A stretch of 64,000 nt of DNA. It comes from Peterkaempfera bronchialis. Lineage in GTDB: Bacteria; Actinomycetota; Actinomycetes; Streptomycetales; Streptomycetaceae. The DNA is taken from positions 62,001-126,000 of the forward strand of contig NZ_CP031264.1 of NCBI RefSeq assembly GCF_003258605.2, read 5' to 3'. The position numbers were made by a program, and so were the translations under genes. The notes below the pieces were generated by a model, which searched no databases, was not told where the DNA came from, and saw only the letters and a list, made by a program, of their open reading frames with translations. Each line of letters begins with the position of its first letter. Positions within the stretch are counted from its first letter, which is position 1. This document shows positions 25,879-34,719 of the stretch, piece after piece.

Positions 25879-26793
25879 TCACCGGCGGGACAGGGAGGCG
25901 ATGCCGCCGGGGAGGACGCCGAAGACCCGGCGCAGACCGGAGTCGATCTCCTCGGCCGAGAGCCGCTCGCCGCCGGCGGCGGTGTGGCCGTCCAGCACCG
26001 TCCACGGCTGCACACGGTGGACGGTGTTGCCGTCCACGCGCAGGACCGCGCCGCTGAGCCAGCCCGACTCGGCGGAGGCCAGCCAGGCGACCACGGGCGA
26101 GCTGTTCTCCGGGTCCATCGGGTCCCATCCCCCGGACCGGGACTCCTCGGCCATGCCGACGGAGGTGGTCATCCGGGTGCGGGCCACGGGCGAGACGGCG
26201 TTGGCGGTGACTCCGTAGCGCGCCATCTCCATGGCCGTGACCAGGGTGAGGTTGGCGATGCCGGCCTTGGCCGCACCGTAGACGGCCTGGCCGACGTTGC
26301 TGGCCAGACCGGCGCCGGACGTGGTGTTGACGATGCGTCCGGCGACCTGCTCCCCGGTGGCGCGGGCGACCTCGCGCCAGTGGGCGCAGGCGTGGTGCGT
26401 GAGGGCCATGGTGCCCTTGAGATGGACGGCGAGGACCTGGTCGACGTCCTCCTCGCGGAGCCTGGTGATCATCCCGTCGCGCAGGATGCCCGCGTTGTTG
26501 ACGACGGCGTCCAGCCGTCCGTAGCGCTCGACGATGCGGCCCACCATGGCGCCGACGCCGTCCCAGTCGGTGACGGAGGCCATGTCGGCGACGGCCTCGC
26601 CGCCGAGCTTGACGATCTCAGCGGCGACCTCCTCGGCCGGTGACTCCCCCACGTCGTCGCCGCGCAGGCCGACTCCCAGGTCGTTGACGACGACCGTGGC
26701 CCCATGCCGCGCCAGTTCCAGACAGTGGGCGCGGCCTATCCCGCGGCCCCCTCCCGTGACGACAACGACACGGCCCTTCAGCATGCCCGGCAT
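25879..26793 (-). CDS. SDR family oxidoreductase (3-hydroxyacyl-CoA dehydrogenase-like)
   Basis: 304 residues. NAD(P) motif TGGGRGIG at residues 13-20, NNAG motif in LDAVVNNAGILRDGMI, and active-site YGAAKAG. The 300-residue length, the extra insert (DLGVGLRGDDVGESPAEEV) and VVNDLGVG resemble the dehydrogenase domain of peroxisomal multifunctional enzyme type 2, suggesting a (3R)-hydroxyacyl-CoA substrate. It heads the minus-strand operon and fits the oxidation step before the thiolase. The AT-rich palindrome at 26831 lies 38 bp upstream of its start. Confidence 0.88.
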   Translation of the reverse strand: MPGMLKGRVVVVTGGGRGIGRAHCLELARHGATVVVNDLGVGLRGDDVGESPAEEVAAEIVKLGGEAVADMASVTDWDGVGAMVGRIVERYGRLDAVVNNAGILRDGMITRLREEDVDQVLAVHLKGTMALTHHACAHWREVARATGEQVAGRIVNTTSGAGLASNVGQAVYGAAKAGIANLTLVTAMEMARYGVTANAVSPVARTRMTTSVGMAEESRSGGWDPMDPENSSPVVAWLASAESGWLSGAVLRVDGNTVHRVQPWTVLDGHTAAGGERLSAEEIDSGLRRVFGVLPGGIASLSRR

Positions 26794-26830
26794 CTACGCT
26801 CCCTCTCACACGTATCGCATCCAGTTCATT

Positions 26831-26849
26831 TAGCTTAAGATTTAAGCTA
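26831..26849. promoter_or_regulatory. AT-rich palindromic operator in a divergent promoter
   Basis: Perfect inverted repeat tagcttaa-gat-ttaagcta, 38 bp upstream of the SDR start and about 200 bp upstream of the divergent hydratase at 27053. The size and composition suit a GntR/FadR or TetR dimer. Confidence 0.7.
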
Positions 26850-27052
26850 CATGAACGTCCACCCCCGCACACCCCATGGCCCAAGGACCGCCCCGCGCCG
26901 GCTCGCACCCCTCGCACCGGCTCACGGGCACCGTTCGCCATGGTGGTGCGCGCGTCCGGCTCGGACCTGACCGGGGCGACGAGCCACCACGCGACGCCTC
27001 GGCAGGGAAGACCGCCTCCGCACGACCACCCGGAAAGGGACGCCCGACCTCC

Positions 27053-27847
27053 ATGGAACCGCAGCATCTACGCATCGACCGGGACGACCGGACCGGAGTC
27101 GTCGTGGTCACCCTGGACCAGCCGCCGGTCAACGCGCTCGACGAGCGCAGCTACGCCGAACTCACCCACGTCTTCGACTCGTTCGGCCATGACCGGACCA
27201 CCCGTGCGGTGGTGCTCGCCGCGGCGGGACGGGTCTTCTGCGCCGGCGGGGACATCCGCGCGACGGAGCGCCGGCTCGCGGGCGGCGGGGACGCGGGGCC
27301 GCGCCACCAGCTCGACCCCGGGCTCGCGCCCCGCGCCTGCCTGACCGCGATCCGCACCTGCCCGGTGCCGGTCGTCGCGGCGGTGGGCGGGGCCGCCGTC
27401 GGCGCGGGTCTCGCCATGGTCAGCCAGTGCGATGTGATCCTCGCCTCCTCCGCGGCCCGGTTCGGCATGACGGAGATCAACGTGGGCGTGCTGGGCGGCT
27501 ACACCCACCTCCAGCGCCTGGTGGGCCCCTACAAGGCGCGCGCCATGTACTTCACCGGCGAGCTGGTCGAAGCCGCCGAGATGTACCGGTTCGGGGCGAT
27601 CGCGGAGGTCACCTCGCCGGACGAGCTGGCCGTCCGGGCGCGGGATGTCGCGGAGGCGATCGCCGCCAAGAGCCCGGTCGCCGTGCGGCTGGCGAAGGAG
27701 GCCATCCTGCGCTCCGAGCATCTGCCGGTGGACCAGGCCTATCCGATCGAGCAGGAGTACACCGCGCGCCTGTCCCGGTTCGACGACTCGGCCGAGGCTC
27801 GGGCCGCGTTCCTGGAGAAGCGCGAACCCGTATTCCGGTGGCAGTGA
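27053..27847 (+). CDS. Enoyl-CoA hydratase family protein
   Basis: 264 residues from ATG 27053, the first Met before the conserved fold (IDRDDRTGVVVVTLDQPPVN). Oxyanion segment GRVFCAGGDIRATERR. Only the second classical Glu is kept: FGMTEINVGVLGG contains it, while the first position is Ala in GAGLAMVSQCD. The C-terminal AKEAILRSEHLPVDQAYPIE is typical of the family. It starts the plus-strand dehydrogenase operon, divergent from the SDR operon, and probably hydrates or isomerises an unsaturated CoA ester made by the dehydrogenases that follow. Confidence 0.87.
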   Translation: MEPQHLRIDRDDRTGVVVVTLDQPPVNALDERSYAELTHVFDSFGHDRTTRAVVLAAAGRVFCAGGDIRATERRLAGGGDAGPRHQLDPGLAPRACLTAIRTCPVPVVAAVGGAAVGAGLAMVSQCDVILASSAARFGMTEINVGVLGGYTHLQRLVGPYKARAMYFTGELVEAAEMYRFGAIAEVTSPDELAVRARDVAEAIAAKSPVAVRLAKEAILRSEHLPVDQAYPIEQEYTARLSRFDDSAEARAAFLEKREPVFRWQ

Positions 27848-27938
27848 GCCGTGCGCAGCGGACCATGCGCAGTGAGGAACGGGCGGCAGGCGCTCCGCAC
27901 GGAGCACCGAGGCCCCAGCATCCGAGGAGTATGACCTG

Positions 27939-29051
27939 ATGGAGTTCACGTACAGCGAGGAGCAGGAGGACCTGCGCCGCACGGTGCGGGCGTTCCTGGA
28001 GCGCGGCGCACCGCTCTCCGAGGTGCTGCGCACGGCGACCGAGGGAGGCGGTCACGACCGCCGGCTCTGGCAGCGGATGGCCGGCGAACTCGGCCTGCAC
28101 GGGCTGGCCCTGCCCGTGGAGTACGGCGGCGCCGGTTTCGGGCCGGTGGAACTCGGCGCGGTACTGGAGGAGACGGGCCGGGCACTGCTGTGCGCGCCGT
28201 TCTTCTCCTCGGTGGTGCTCGCCGCCCAGGCCGTCGTCGACAGTGCGGACAAGGCCGCGGCCGCCGCGCTGCTGCCCGGTATCGCCTCCGGGGACACGGT
28301 CGCCGTGCTGGCGCTCACCGGCGACTGCACCGGCGACGGTCCCGCGCTGCCGGTCAGGGCGGTCTACCGGGCCGGTGAGTGGCGGCTGACCGGCACGGTC
28401 CGCCCGGTGCCCGACCTGTGCGCGGCGGACCGGCTGCTGGTCCCCGCCCGGACGGAGGACGGCATCGGGTTGTTCTCGCTCTCCTCGGACACGCCGGGCG
28501 TCGGCGTCGCCCCGCTGCCCTCCCTCGACCCGACCCGCCCGGTCGGCGTGCTGGACCTCGCGGACGCGGCCGCGGAGCCGCTCGGCGAGCCGGGCAACGC
28601 CTGGCCGGGGCTGCGGCACACCCTCGACGTGGCCCTGGCGGCGCTGGCGGCCGAGCAGGTGGGAGGCGCGGCGGCGGTCCTGGACATGTCGGTCGCCCAC
28701 GCGAGCACCCGGCACCAGTTCGGCCGTCCCATCGGCGGGTTCCAGGCGATCAAGCACCACTGTGCGAACATGCTGGTCGATATCGAGTCGGCACGGGCCA
28801 CGGCGCACTACGGGCTGCTGGCGGCCGAGGCGGACGCGCCGGACCTGCCTCTGGCGGCGAGCGCGGCCAAGGCGTTCTGCTCGGCGGCGTTCACCCGCTG
28901 CGCGGAGACCACCATTCAGATCCACGGCGGCATCGGCTTCACCTGGGAGCATCCCGCCCACCTCTATCTCAAGCGGGCCAAGGCGACGGAGGCATTCCTG
29001 GGCTCCCCCCGCGCCCACTTGGAGGCGGTCGCGGTCCGGGCCGGGATCTGA
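27939..29051 (+). CDS. Acyl-CoA dehydrogenase (short-partner type)
   Basis: 370 residues. N-terminal helical domain EFTYSEEQEDLRRTVRAFLE and LALPVEYGGAGFGPVELGAV; the middle domain lacks the SEP-x-GSD loop. The C-terminal bundle has HASTRHQFGRPIGGFQAIKH and IHGGIGFTWEHPAHLYLKRA, a block nearly identical in the proteins at 32604 and 49508. In related heteromeric enzymes this type is the partner of a longer FAD-motif subunit, here most likely the one at 29153. An AT-rich region separates them, so the latter may also have its own promoter. Confidence 0.87.
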   Translation: MEFTYSEEQEDLRRTVRAFLERGAPLSEVLRTATEGGGHDRRLWQRMAGELGLHGLALPVEYGGAGFGPVELGAVLEETGRALLCAPFFSSVVLAAQAVVDSADKAAAAALLPGIASGDTVAVLALTGDCTGDGPALPVRAVYRAGEWRLTGTVRPVPDLCAADRLLVPARTEDGIGLFSLSSDTPGVGVAPLPSLDPTRPVGVLDLADAAAEPLGEPGNAWPGLRHTLDVALAALAAEQVGGAAAVLDMSVAHASTRHQFGRPIGGFQAIKHHCANMLVDIESARATAHYGLLAAEADAPDLPLAASAAKAFCSAAFTRCAETTIQIHGGIGFTWEHPAHLYLKRAKATEAFLGSPRAHLEAVAVRAGI

Positions 29052-29066
29052 CCGCCGACCGGTCGC

Positions 29067-29080
29067 TATATAGTTATATA
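29067..29080. promoter_or_regulatory. AT-rich palindrome upstream of the dehydrogenase at 29153
   Basis: tatata-gt-tatata inside a roughly 35-bp AT-rich island (29066-29098) that is exceptional in this sequence. Probable internal promoter/operator of the operon. Confidence 0.5.
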
Positions 29081-29152
29081 TTATTGATGATTCATCGATC
29101 TGGTCCTATTCTTGGACACCGGCCGCCCACAGCACGGCCGCTGGAGGGGAGC

Positions 29153-30346
29153 ATGAACCACCGAGCCATTGACCGCGCCGCCCTCGCGCGGGATCCGGCC
29201 GCATACGGCCGGGCGCTGCGCACGCATCTGTCCGAGGACCCGGCACTGAAACAGTGGCGCACCACCGGGCACGTCAGCACCGAGGAACGGATGGCCGCCC
29301 ATGCCCGGCTGATGGGACATCTCCACGAGACCGGCTGGAACCGCTACGGCTGGCCCGAGGAGGCCGGCGGCCTGGGCGGCGACGAGCGGCACCGGGCCGT
29401 CCTCTACGACGAGCTGGCGGCGGCCGGGCTTCCCCTGCCGGGACCGCACATGCTCCTGGAGACCCTCGGCCCGCCCACCATCCGCTTCGCCCCCCATCTG
29501 GCCGCCCGGCATCTGCCCGCGTACCTGCGCGGCGAGGAGTGGTGGGGGCAGGGGTTCTCCGAGCCGGAGGCGGGCAGCGACCTGGCCGGGCTGCGGTGCC
29601 GGGCCCGCCGCGAGGGCGACGTCTATGTCGTCAGCGGGCAGAAGCTGTGGACCAGCCACGGAGCGACCGCCACCCGGCTGGTCTGCCTGGTGCGCACCGG
29701 CACATGGGAATCCCGCCACCGGGGCCTGTCCATGCTGATGATCGATGCCGACGCGCCCGGCGTGACCACCCGGCCGATCGCCCTGGCCAGCGGGGACAAC
29801 GAACTCGCCGAGGTCTTCTTCGAGGACGTCGTGGTCCCCGCCGACCGGCTGGTCGGTCAGGAGGGGCAGGGCTGGGAGGTGGCCATGTACCTGCTCCAGT
29901 TCGAGCGCGCCATGTACGCCTGGATGAGCTCCGCGGAGGCGCTGCGCAGGCTGCGTGAACTGCGGGACGCCGTGGCCGGTCGCGTCGCGGCCGGAAAGCC
30001 GCTGCCCGACGGCGCGGCGCTGCGGCTGGGCACCTGCTACGCGGACCTCACCGCACTGCGCGCCCGCAGCGCGCAGACGGTGCGCCGGCTGGCGTCCGGC
30101 CGGATCGTGGGTCCGGAAGCGAGCGTGGACAAGGTGCTGCTCGCCACCGCCGAGACCGGGCTGTTCGACCTGGCCAGGGACCTGCTGGGCACGGGCTTCG
30201 TGCTCGGTTCCGACCCGGAGGCCGCACGGTGGCGGGCGGACTGGTGGTACAGCCGTTCCGCCACCATCCTCGGCGGCTCCGCCGAGGTGCAGCGCACCAT
30301 CCTCGCCGACCACGTCCTCGGGCTGCCCAAGGAGGCCAAGGCATGA
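29153..30346 (+). CDS. Acyl-CoA dehydrogenase, long subunit
   Basis: 397 residues from ATG 29153 with ggagggga upstream. FAD loop WGQGFSEPEAGSDLAGLRC, then VSGQKLWTSHGATATRLVCL. C-terminus SRSATILGGSAEVQRTILAD with HVLGLPKEAKA, the usual end of long subunits. Its stop overlaps the following shorter dehydrogenase (ATGA), giving another candidate heteromeric pair. The electron acceptor is expected to be EtfBA (57341-59156). Confidence 0.9.
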   Translation: MNHRAIDRAALARDPAAYGRALRTHLSEDPALKQWRTTGHVSTEERMAAHARLMGHLHETGWNRYGWPEEAGGLGGDERHRAVLYDELAAAGLPLPGPHMLLETLGPPTIRFAPHLAARHLPAYLRGEEWWGQGFSEPEAGSDLAGLRCRARREGDVYVVSGQKLWTSHGATATRLVCLVRTGTWESRHRGLSMLMIDADAPGVTTRPIALASGDNELAEVFFEDVVVPADRLVGQEGQGWEVAMYLLQFERAMYAWMSSAEALRRLRELRDAVAGRVAAGKPLPDGAALRLGTCYADLTALRARSAQTVRRLASGRIVGPEASVDKVLLATAETGLFDLARDLLGTGFVLGSDPEAARWRADWWYSRSATILGGSAEVQRTILADHVLGLPKEAKA

Positions 30347-31272
30347 CCGGCACACCATCCACCGACGCCGCCGCGGGCCTCGACGCGGCGACGGCCGAGC
30401 TGCTCACCGAGTCGCTGCGCGAACTGTTCGCCGCCCATCCGGACGGCTCGGGCCTCGCCGGGGCACTCGCCGAACTCGGCTGGTCCGATGTCCAGGACCA
30501 GGACCCGGCAGGCGCCGTCACCCTGCTGTTCACCGAGCACGGCCGGGCGCTGGCCGCCTCGTCCCTGCTGGACGACGTCGTGCTCGCCGCCCTGCCCGAC
30601 GGTCCCGCCCAGGTGCTGTACTCCTGCGGCGACTGCGGGACCCTGCTGCGGCCCTACGACCCGGCCGCCGAGGTGCTCGTGCTCGGCGAGGACGGGACGG
30701 CTCGGGTCCTGCCGCCCGGCGCACTCGCCCCTCGCCCGCTGGACGCCTTCGACACCGCCCCCGGCCGGTTCACCGCCGTGGCGGGCCCCGAGGGCACCGC
30801 GCTCGCCTCCGACGCCGGAGAGCGCGCGGTCGCGGCGGCACACCGGGCGCTGGCGGCCGAGCTCATCGGTGTCTGCCAGTCCGCGCTGGACCTCGCCGTG
30901 CAGCACACCTCCGCCCGCTTCCAGTACGGGCGGCCCCTCGCCACCTTCCAGGCGGTCCGGCACCGGCTGTCCGAGTCCCATGTCGCCCTGGAGGCGGCGC
31001 GGGCGACGCTCGGCGTGGCGTGGGACGACGGCGGCGCCTGGGCTGCTCGGGTGGCCAAGATCCGGGCCGGGCAGGCGCAGGAGCAGGTGACACGCGCCGC
31101 CTTGCAGGTGTTCGGGGCGATGGGCCTGACTCTGGAGAGCCCGCTGCACCGGCACGTCACCCGCGCCGCCTTCCTGGATCTGCTGCTCGGTGGCCACCGT
31201 GCCCTCGCCGAGCGCACCGGCGCCGAGATCCTCGCCGGAGCGGACCCCGCACCCCTCGTCGCGATCGGCTGA
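30343..31272 (+). CDS. Acyl-CoA dehydrogenase, short partner subunit
   Basis: 309 residues from ATG 30343, coupled to the preceding gene. The N-terminal domain is abbreviated and the FAD loop absent; an unusual C-G-D-C-G segment (YSCGDCGTLL) sits mid-protein. The C-terminal bundle is recognisable: HTSARFQYGRPLATFQAVRH and LQVFGAMGLTLESPLHRHVT. It resembles short FadE partners of steroid side-chain dehydrogenases. Activity alone is unlikely. Confidence 0.83.
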   Translation: MTGTPSTDAAAGLDAATAELLTESLRELFAAHPDGSGLAGALAELGWSDVQDQDPAGAVTLLFTEHGRALAASSLLDDVVLAALPDGPAQVLYSCGDCGTLLRPYDPAAEVLVLGEDGTARVLPPGALAPRPLDAFDTAPGRFTAVAGPEGTALASDAGERAVAAAHRALAAELIGVCQSALDLAVQHTSARFQYGRPLATFQAVRHRLSESHVALEAARATLGVAWDDGGAWAARVAKIRAGQAQEQVTRAALQVFGAMGLTLESPLHRHVTRAAFLDLLLGGHRALAERTGAEILAGADPAPLVAIG

Positions 31273-31314
31273 CCTCCGCCCGACCCCCCTGCTCACCCCG
31301 CAAGGAGCCCGCAG

Positions 31315-32607
31315 ATGGCAAAGTCACCCCCGGACATCAGTCCCGACGAATTCGCCGCCGAGGCACGCCGCTTCCTCGACGCCCACGCCGAAAGGGCTGC
31401 CCGTTCCGGGGCGTTCGTGTGGGGCGAGGGCGACGACCGGATGGCGTACTTCTCCACCGACCCGCCCGAGGTGGAGAAGGAGAAGGTGCGCGCCGCCCAG
31501 GCCTGGCAGCGCGTGCGCTACGAGAACGGCTTCGGCTGGATCACCGGGCCCCCCGAGTTCGGCGGTCGCGGTCTGACACCCGTGCACGACATGGTGTACG
31601 ACACGGTGGAGTCCGAGTACGAGGTGCCGGACACCGGGACGCTCAGCGTGGTCGGCCTCGGCATGATCGGACCGACGATCCTGGCGCACGCGCAGCCGGA
31701 GATCCGGGACCGCTGGCTGCCGGCCATGTACCGCGGTGACGCGATCGCCTGCCAGCTCTTCAGCGAGCCCGGCGCCGGCTCGGACCTGGCCGGGCTGGCG
31801 ACGCGGGCGGTGCGCGACGGCGACACCTGGGTGATCGACGGGCAGAAGGTGTGGACGTCGGTCGCCCATCACGCCCACATCGGCGTCGCGCTGACCCGCA
31901 CCGACCCGGACGCACCCAAGCACCGCGGGATCACCGCCTTCCTGATCCCGATGGACTCCCCGGGCGTCGAGGTGCGGCCGTTGCGGCAGATGAGCGGCGG
32001 TGCCGACTTCAACGAGGTGTTCCTCACCGGTGTCCGCGTCCCCGATTCGCACCGCCTGGGCGAGGTGAACGGCGGCTGGACGGTGGCGCTGACCACCTTG
32101 ATGAACGAGCGCGCCACCGTCGGCAACGAGGGCGCCGGCCCCGCCGCCGACGCCCTGGATCCGGTGCGGCTGGCCGCGCTGCTGAAGGCCGCGGGCCACG
32201 AGGGCGACGGCGCGCTGCGCGGCCGGCTGGCCGATCTGATGGCCGACAACCAGGCCACCGGCCATCTCAACGCCCGTGCCCTGCGCCGGATGTGCGGCGG
32301 TGCCACCCCCGGCCCGGAGATGTCGGTGTCCAAGCTGATGTTCGCCCAGAACCTCACCGGCGCCGCCCACTTCGCCGCCGACGTGCTCGGGCCGCGGTCC
32401 GTCGCCGACACCGGCCGCTGGGGAACGTACGCCTGGTCGGAGCTGCTGCTGTCGACCCCGGCGCTGCGGATCCTCGGCGGCACCGAGGAGATCATGAAGA
32501 ACATCCTGGCCGAGCGGGTCCTGAGGCTGCCCAAGGACGCCGGCATCGACAACCGCTCCCCGTTCCGCGAGCTGAGCCGTCCCGGCGCGGAAGGAGGTGC
32601 CGCGTGA
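31315..32607 (+). CDS. Acyl-CoA dehydrogenase, long subunit
   Basis: 430 residues, start ATG 31315 with aaggag upstream. FAD/substrate loop LFSEPGAGSDLAGLATRAV, then VIDGQKVWTSVAHHAHIGVA, and VRPLRQMSGGADFNEVFLTG. The C-terminus LRILGGTEEIMKNILAERVL and LRLPKD is typical. It overlaps by 4 bp (GTGA) the short partner at 32604. The N-terminus is about 30 residues longer than in neighbouring long subunits. Expected to oxidise a bulky or branched acyl-CoA. Confidence 0.9.
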   Translation: MAKSPPDISPDEFAAEARRFLDAHAERAARSGAFVWGEGDDRMAYFSTDPPEVEKEKVRAAQAWQRVRYENGFGWITGPPEFGGRGLTPVHDMVYDTVESEYEVPDTGTLSVVGLGMIGPTILAHAQPEIRDRWLPAMYRGDAIACQLFSEPGAGSDLAGLATRAVRDGDTWVIDGQKVWTSVAHHAHIGVALTRTDPDAPKHRGITAFLIPMDSPGVEVRPLRQMSGGADFNEVFLTGVRVPDSHRLGEVNGGWTVALTTLMNERATVGNEGAGPAADALDPVRLAALLKAAGHEGDGALRGRLADLMADNQATGHLNARALRRMCGGATPGPEMSVSKLMFAQNLTGAAHFAADVLGPRSVADTGRWGTYAWSELLLSTPALRILGGTEEIMKNILAERVLRLPKDAGIDNRSPFRELSRPGAEGGAA

Positions 32608-33746
32608 CCACCGTCGTCCCGCCGCGCACCGAGATCTCCACCGACGCCGAACTCGCCGACCTCCGGTCCGCCGTCCGCGACTTCCTCGCCGCCAAGTCGT
32701 CCGAGGAGGCGGTGCGCGCGCTGCTGGGCGCGGAGCCCCGCTTCGACGCGGCCGTGTGGGAGCAGCTCTGCGCCCAGTTGCGGCTGCCCGCCCTCGCCGT
32801 GCCCGAGGAGTACGGCGGCGACGGCTTCGGTCTCGTCGAGCTGTGCACCGCGCTGGAGGAGGCCGGGCAGAGTCTGCTGTGCTCGCCGCTGCTGTCCACC
32901 ACCCTTGCCTCCCAGACCCTGCTGCTGACCGGGGACGACGAGGCCTGCGCCCGGTACCTGCCGTCGCTGGCCGAGGGCCGGACCACGGCGACGGTCGCGG
33001 TCACCGAGGAGTCCGGCTCCTGGCGGCCGGACGCTGTCACGGCCCGCGCCGAGCCGGAGTCCTCCCCCGGCGCGTGGACCCTGACCGGGACCAAGTACTT
33101 CGTCGCCGACGGTACGACCGCCGACTGGCTGCTGGTCCTCGCCCGGACCGGCGCCGGCCTGTCGCTGTTCGCGGTGGAGCGCACCGCCTCGGGGGTGGGC
33201 ACCGCGCAGATGCCGGTGCGGGACGAGACGCGCGCCCTGGCCGCCGTCACCTTCGAGGCCGCCCCCGCCCGGCTCGTCGGCCACGACGGGGACGGCGGCC
33301 AGCTGCTCGCCGAGGTCCTCGACGTGGCCGCGGTCCTGGTCGCGGCCGAACAGGCCGGCGGTGCGCGCCGCTGTCTGGAGACCGCTTCCGAGTACGCCCG
33401 CACCCGGCATCAGTTCGGCCGGCCGATCGGCGGCTTCCAGGCGGTCAAGCACAAGTGCGCCGACATGCTCGTGCGGGCGGAGCTCGCGGAGGCCGCCGCC
33501 CGTGAGGCGGCGCGCCTGCACGACCTGGCCGATCCCGGCTTCGCCGCTGCCGCCGCCACCGCGCACTCCGTCGCCTCGCGGGCCTACCTGTTCTGCGCGA
33601 CCGAGGGCATCCAGGTCCACGGCGGCATCGGTTTCACCTGGGAGCATCCCGCCCACCTGTACTTCCGTCGCGCCAAGTCCTCCCAGCTGCTGCTCGGGGG
33701 CCCGGCCGAGTACGGCGAGCGGCTGCTCGACCGCCTCGGCATCTGA
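32604..33746 (+). CDS. Acyl-CoA dehydrogenase, short partner subunit
   Basis: 380 residues from GTG 32604, overlapping the previous stop. N-terminal domain LRLPALAVPEEYGGDGFGLV; no SEP-x-GSD loop; C-terminal block RTRHQFGRPIGGFQAVKHKC and IHGG-type sequence VHGGIGFTWEHPAHLYFRRA. It is a close paralogue of 27939 and 49508 in this block. Together with 31315 it probably forms an alpha2-beta2 dehydrogenase. Confidence 0.88.
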   Translation: MTTVVPPRTEISTDAELADLRSAVRDFLAAKSSEEAVRALLGAEPRFDAAVWEQLCAQLRLPALAVPEEYGGDGFGLVELCTALEEAGQSLLCSPLLSTTLASQTLLLTGDDEACARYLPSLAEGRTTATVAVTEESGSWRPDAVTARAEPESSPGAWTLTGTKYFVADGTTADWLLVLARTGAGLSLFAVERTASGVGTAQMPVRDETRALAAVTFEAAPARLVGHDGDGGQLLAEVLDVAAVLVAAEQAGGARRCLETASEYARTRHQFGRPIGGFQAVKHKCADMLVRAELAEAAAREAARLHDLADPGFAAAAATAHSVASRAYLFCATEGIQVHGGIGFTWEHPAHLYFRRAKSSQLLLGGPAEYGERLLDRLGI

Positions 33747-33775
33747 TCGCCACCCACCGATAGGGAACACCCTCG

Positions 33776-34546
33776 ATGACGTTCACCCTGCCTCCCGAGC
33801 TGACTCTGGAGTCGGACGGACCGGTCCGCATCCTCACCATGAACAACCCCGAGCAGCTGAACGCGTTCACCGACCCGCTGCACGAGGCCATGGAGTACGT
33901 CTGGGCGCATCTCGCCCAGGACCCCGAGTGCCGTGCCGTGGTGCTGACGGGGGCCGGCCGCGCGTTCAGCGCGGGCGGCAACATCCCGAGCTTCATCCGC
34001 GACTACGAGGACCCGGAGCACCGGCGGGCCTCCCTGCGCAAGGCGCGCCGCCTGGTGGACGAGATGCTCGGCACGCATCTGCCGGTCATCGCCGCCGTCA
34101 ACGGCCCGGCCGTGGGCCTGGGGTGCAGCGTGGCGACGATGTCCGACCTGGTCCTGATGGCCGAGGGCTCGTACCTGGCCGACACCCATGTGAGCATCGG
34201 CCTGGTCGCCGGTGACGGCGGCGCCGCGCTGTGGCCGCTGATGACCAGCATCCTGAAGGCCAAGGAGTACCTGTTCACCGGGGCCAGGATCCCGGCCGAG
34301 GAGGCCGTCGCCATGGGGCTGGCCAACCGGGTCGTGCCGGCGGACAGGCTGCGGGAGGAGGCGCTCGCCCTGGCCCACAGCATCGCGGCGCTGCCCCCGC
34401 AGGCGGTCCAGGAGACCAAGCGGGCCATCAACCTGCACCTTCAGCAGGCGGCGAACACGGTCCTGCCGTTCGCGCTGGCCGCGGAGGGCGAGTCGTTCGG
34501 CACGGACGACCTGCGCAAGACCATCGAGCGTTTCCGCTCACGCTGA
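33776..34546 (+). CDS. Enoyl-CoA hydratase/isomerase family protein
   Basis: 256 residues. Crotonase fold with LTMNNPEQLNAFTDPLHEAM and GAGRAFSAGGNIPSFIRDYE. Both catalytic Glu positions differ (Ser in GLGCSVATMSDL; His in ADTHVSIGLVAGDGG). The VAGDGG segment, with Asp after the oxyanion helix, also occurs in the protein at 17334. It is the last gene of the operon, followed by two strong hairpins. It may act as an isomerase or in C-C bond cleavage rather than hydration. Confidence 0.86.
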   Translation: MTFTLPPELTLESDGPVRILTMNNPEQLNAFTDPLHEAMEYVWAHLAQDPECRAVVLTGAGRAFSAGGNIPSFIRDYEDPEHRRASLRKARRLVDEMLGTHLPVIAAVNGPAVGLGCSVATMSDLVLMAEGSYLADTHVSIGLVAGDGGAALWPLMTSILKAKEYLFTGARIPAEEAVAMGLANRVVPADRLREEALALAHSIAALPPQAVQETKRAINLHLQQAANTVLPFALAAEGESFGTDDLRKTIERFRSR

Positions 34547-34547
34547 C

Positions 34548-34595
34548 GGGTGCGGCCGGGCGGGGGGAGGCGCGAGCCCCCGCCCGGCCGCACCC
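34548..34595 (+). terminator. GC-rich terminator hairpin after the dehydrogenase operon
   Basis: Arms gggtgcggccgggcggggg and cccccgcccggccgcaccc with a short loop, starting two bases after the stop codon at 34546. Confidence 0.85.
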
Positions 34596-34607
34596 GGTCA
34601 CGCGACC

Positions 34608-34645
34608 GCGCAGGGGGGACGGCCGCCGGGCCGTCCCCCCTGCGC
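34608..34645. terminator. Second terminator hairpin
   Basis: Arms gcgcaggggggacggcc and ggccgtcccccctgcgc, loop gccg region; tandem with the preceding hairpin and upstream of the amidohydrolase promoter. Confidence 0.8.
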
Positions 34646-34664
34646 GCTTCCGTCTACTTGATGT

Positions 34665-34677
34665 CTTAATTATTAAG
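34665..34677. promoter_or_regulatory. AT-rich palindrome in the amidohydrolase promoter
   Basis: cttaat-t-attaag, a perfect inverted repeat, followed by aagctatat. It lies 43 bp upstream of ATG 34720. The taagcta core recurs at 26831. Confidence 0.6.
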
Positions 34678-34719
34678 CTATATGCTCGGGATATCGAACA
34701 CAGACGGAGGAGCCCGCCG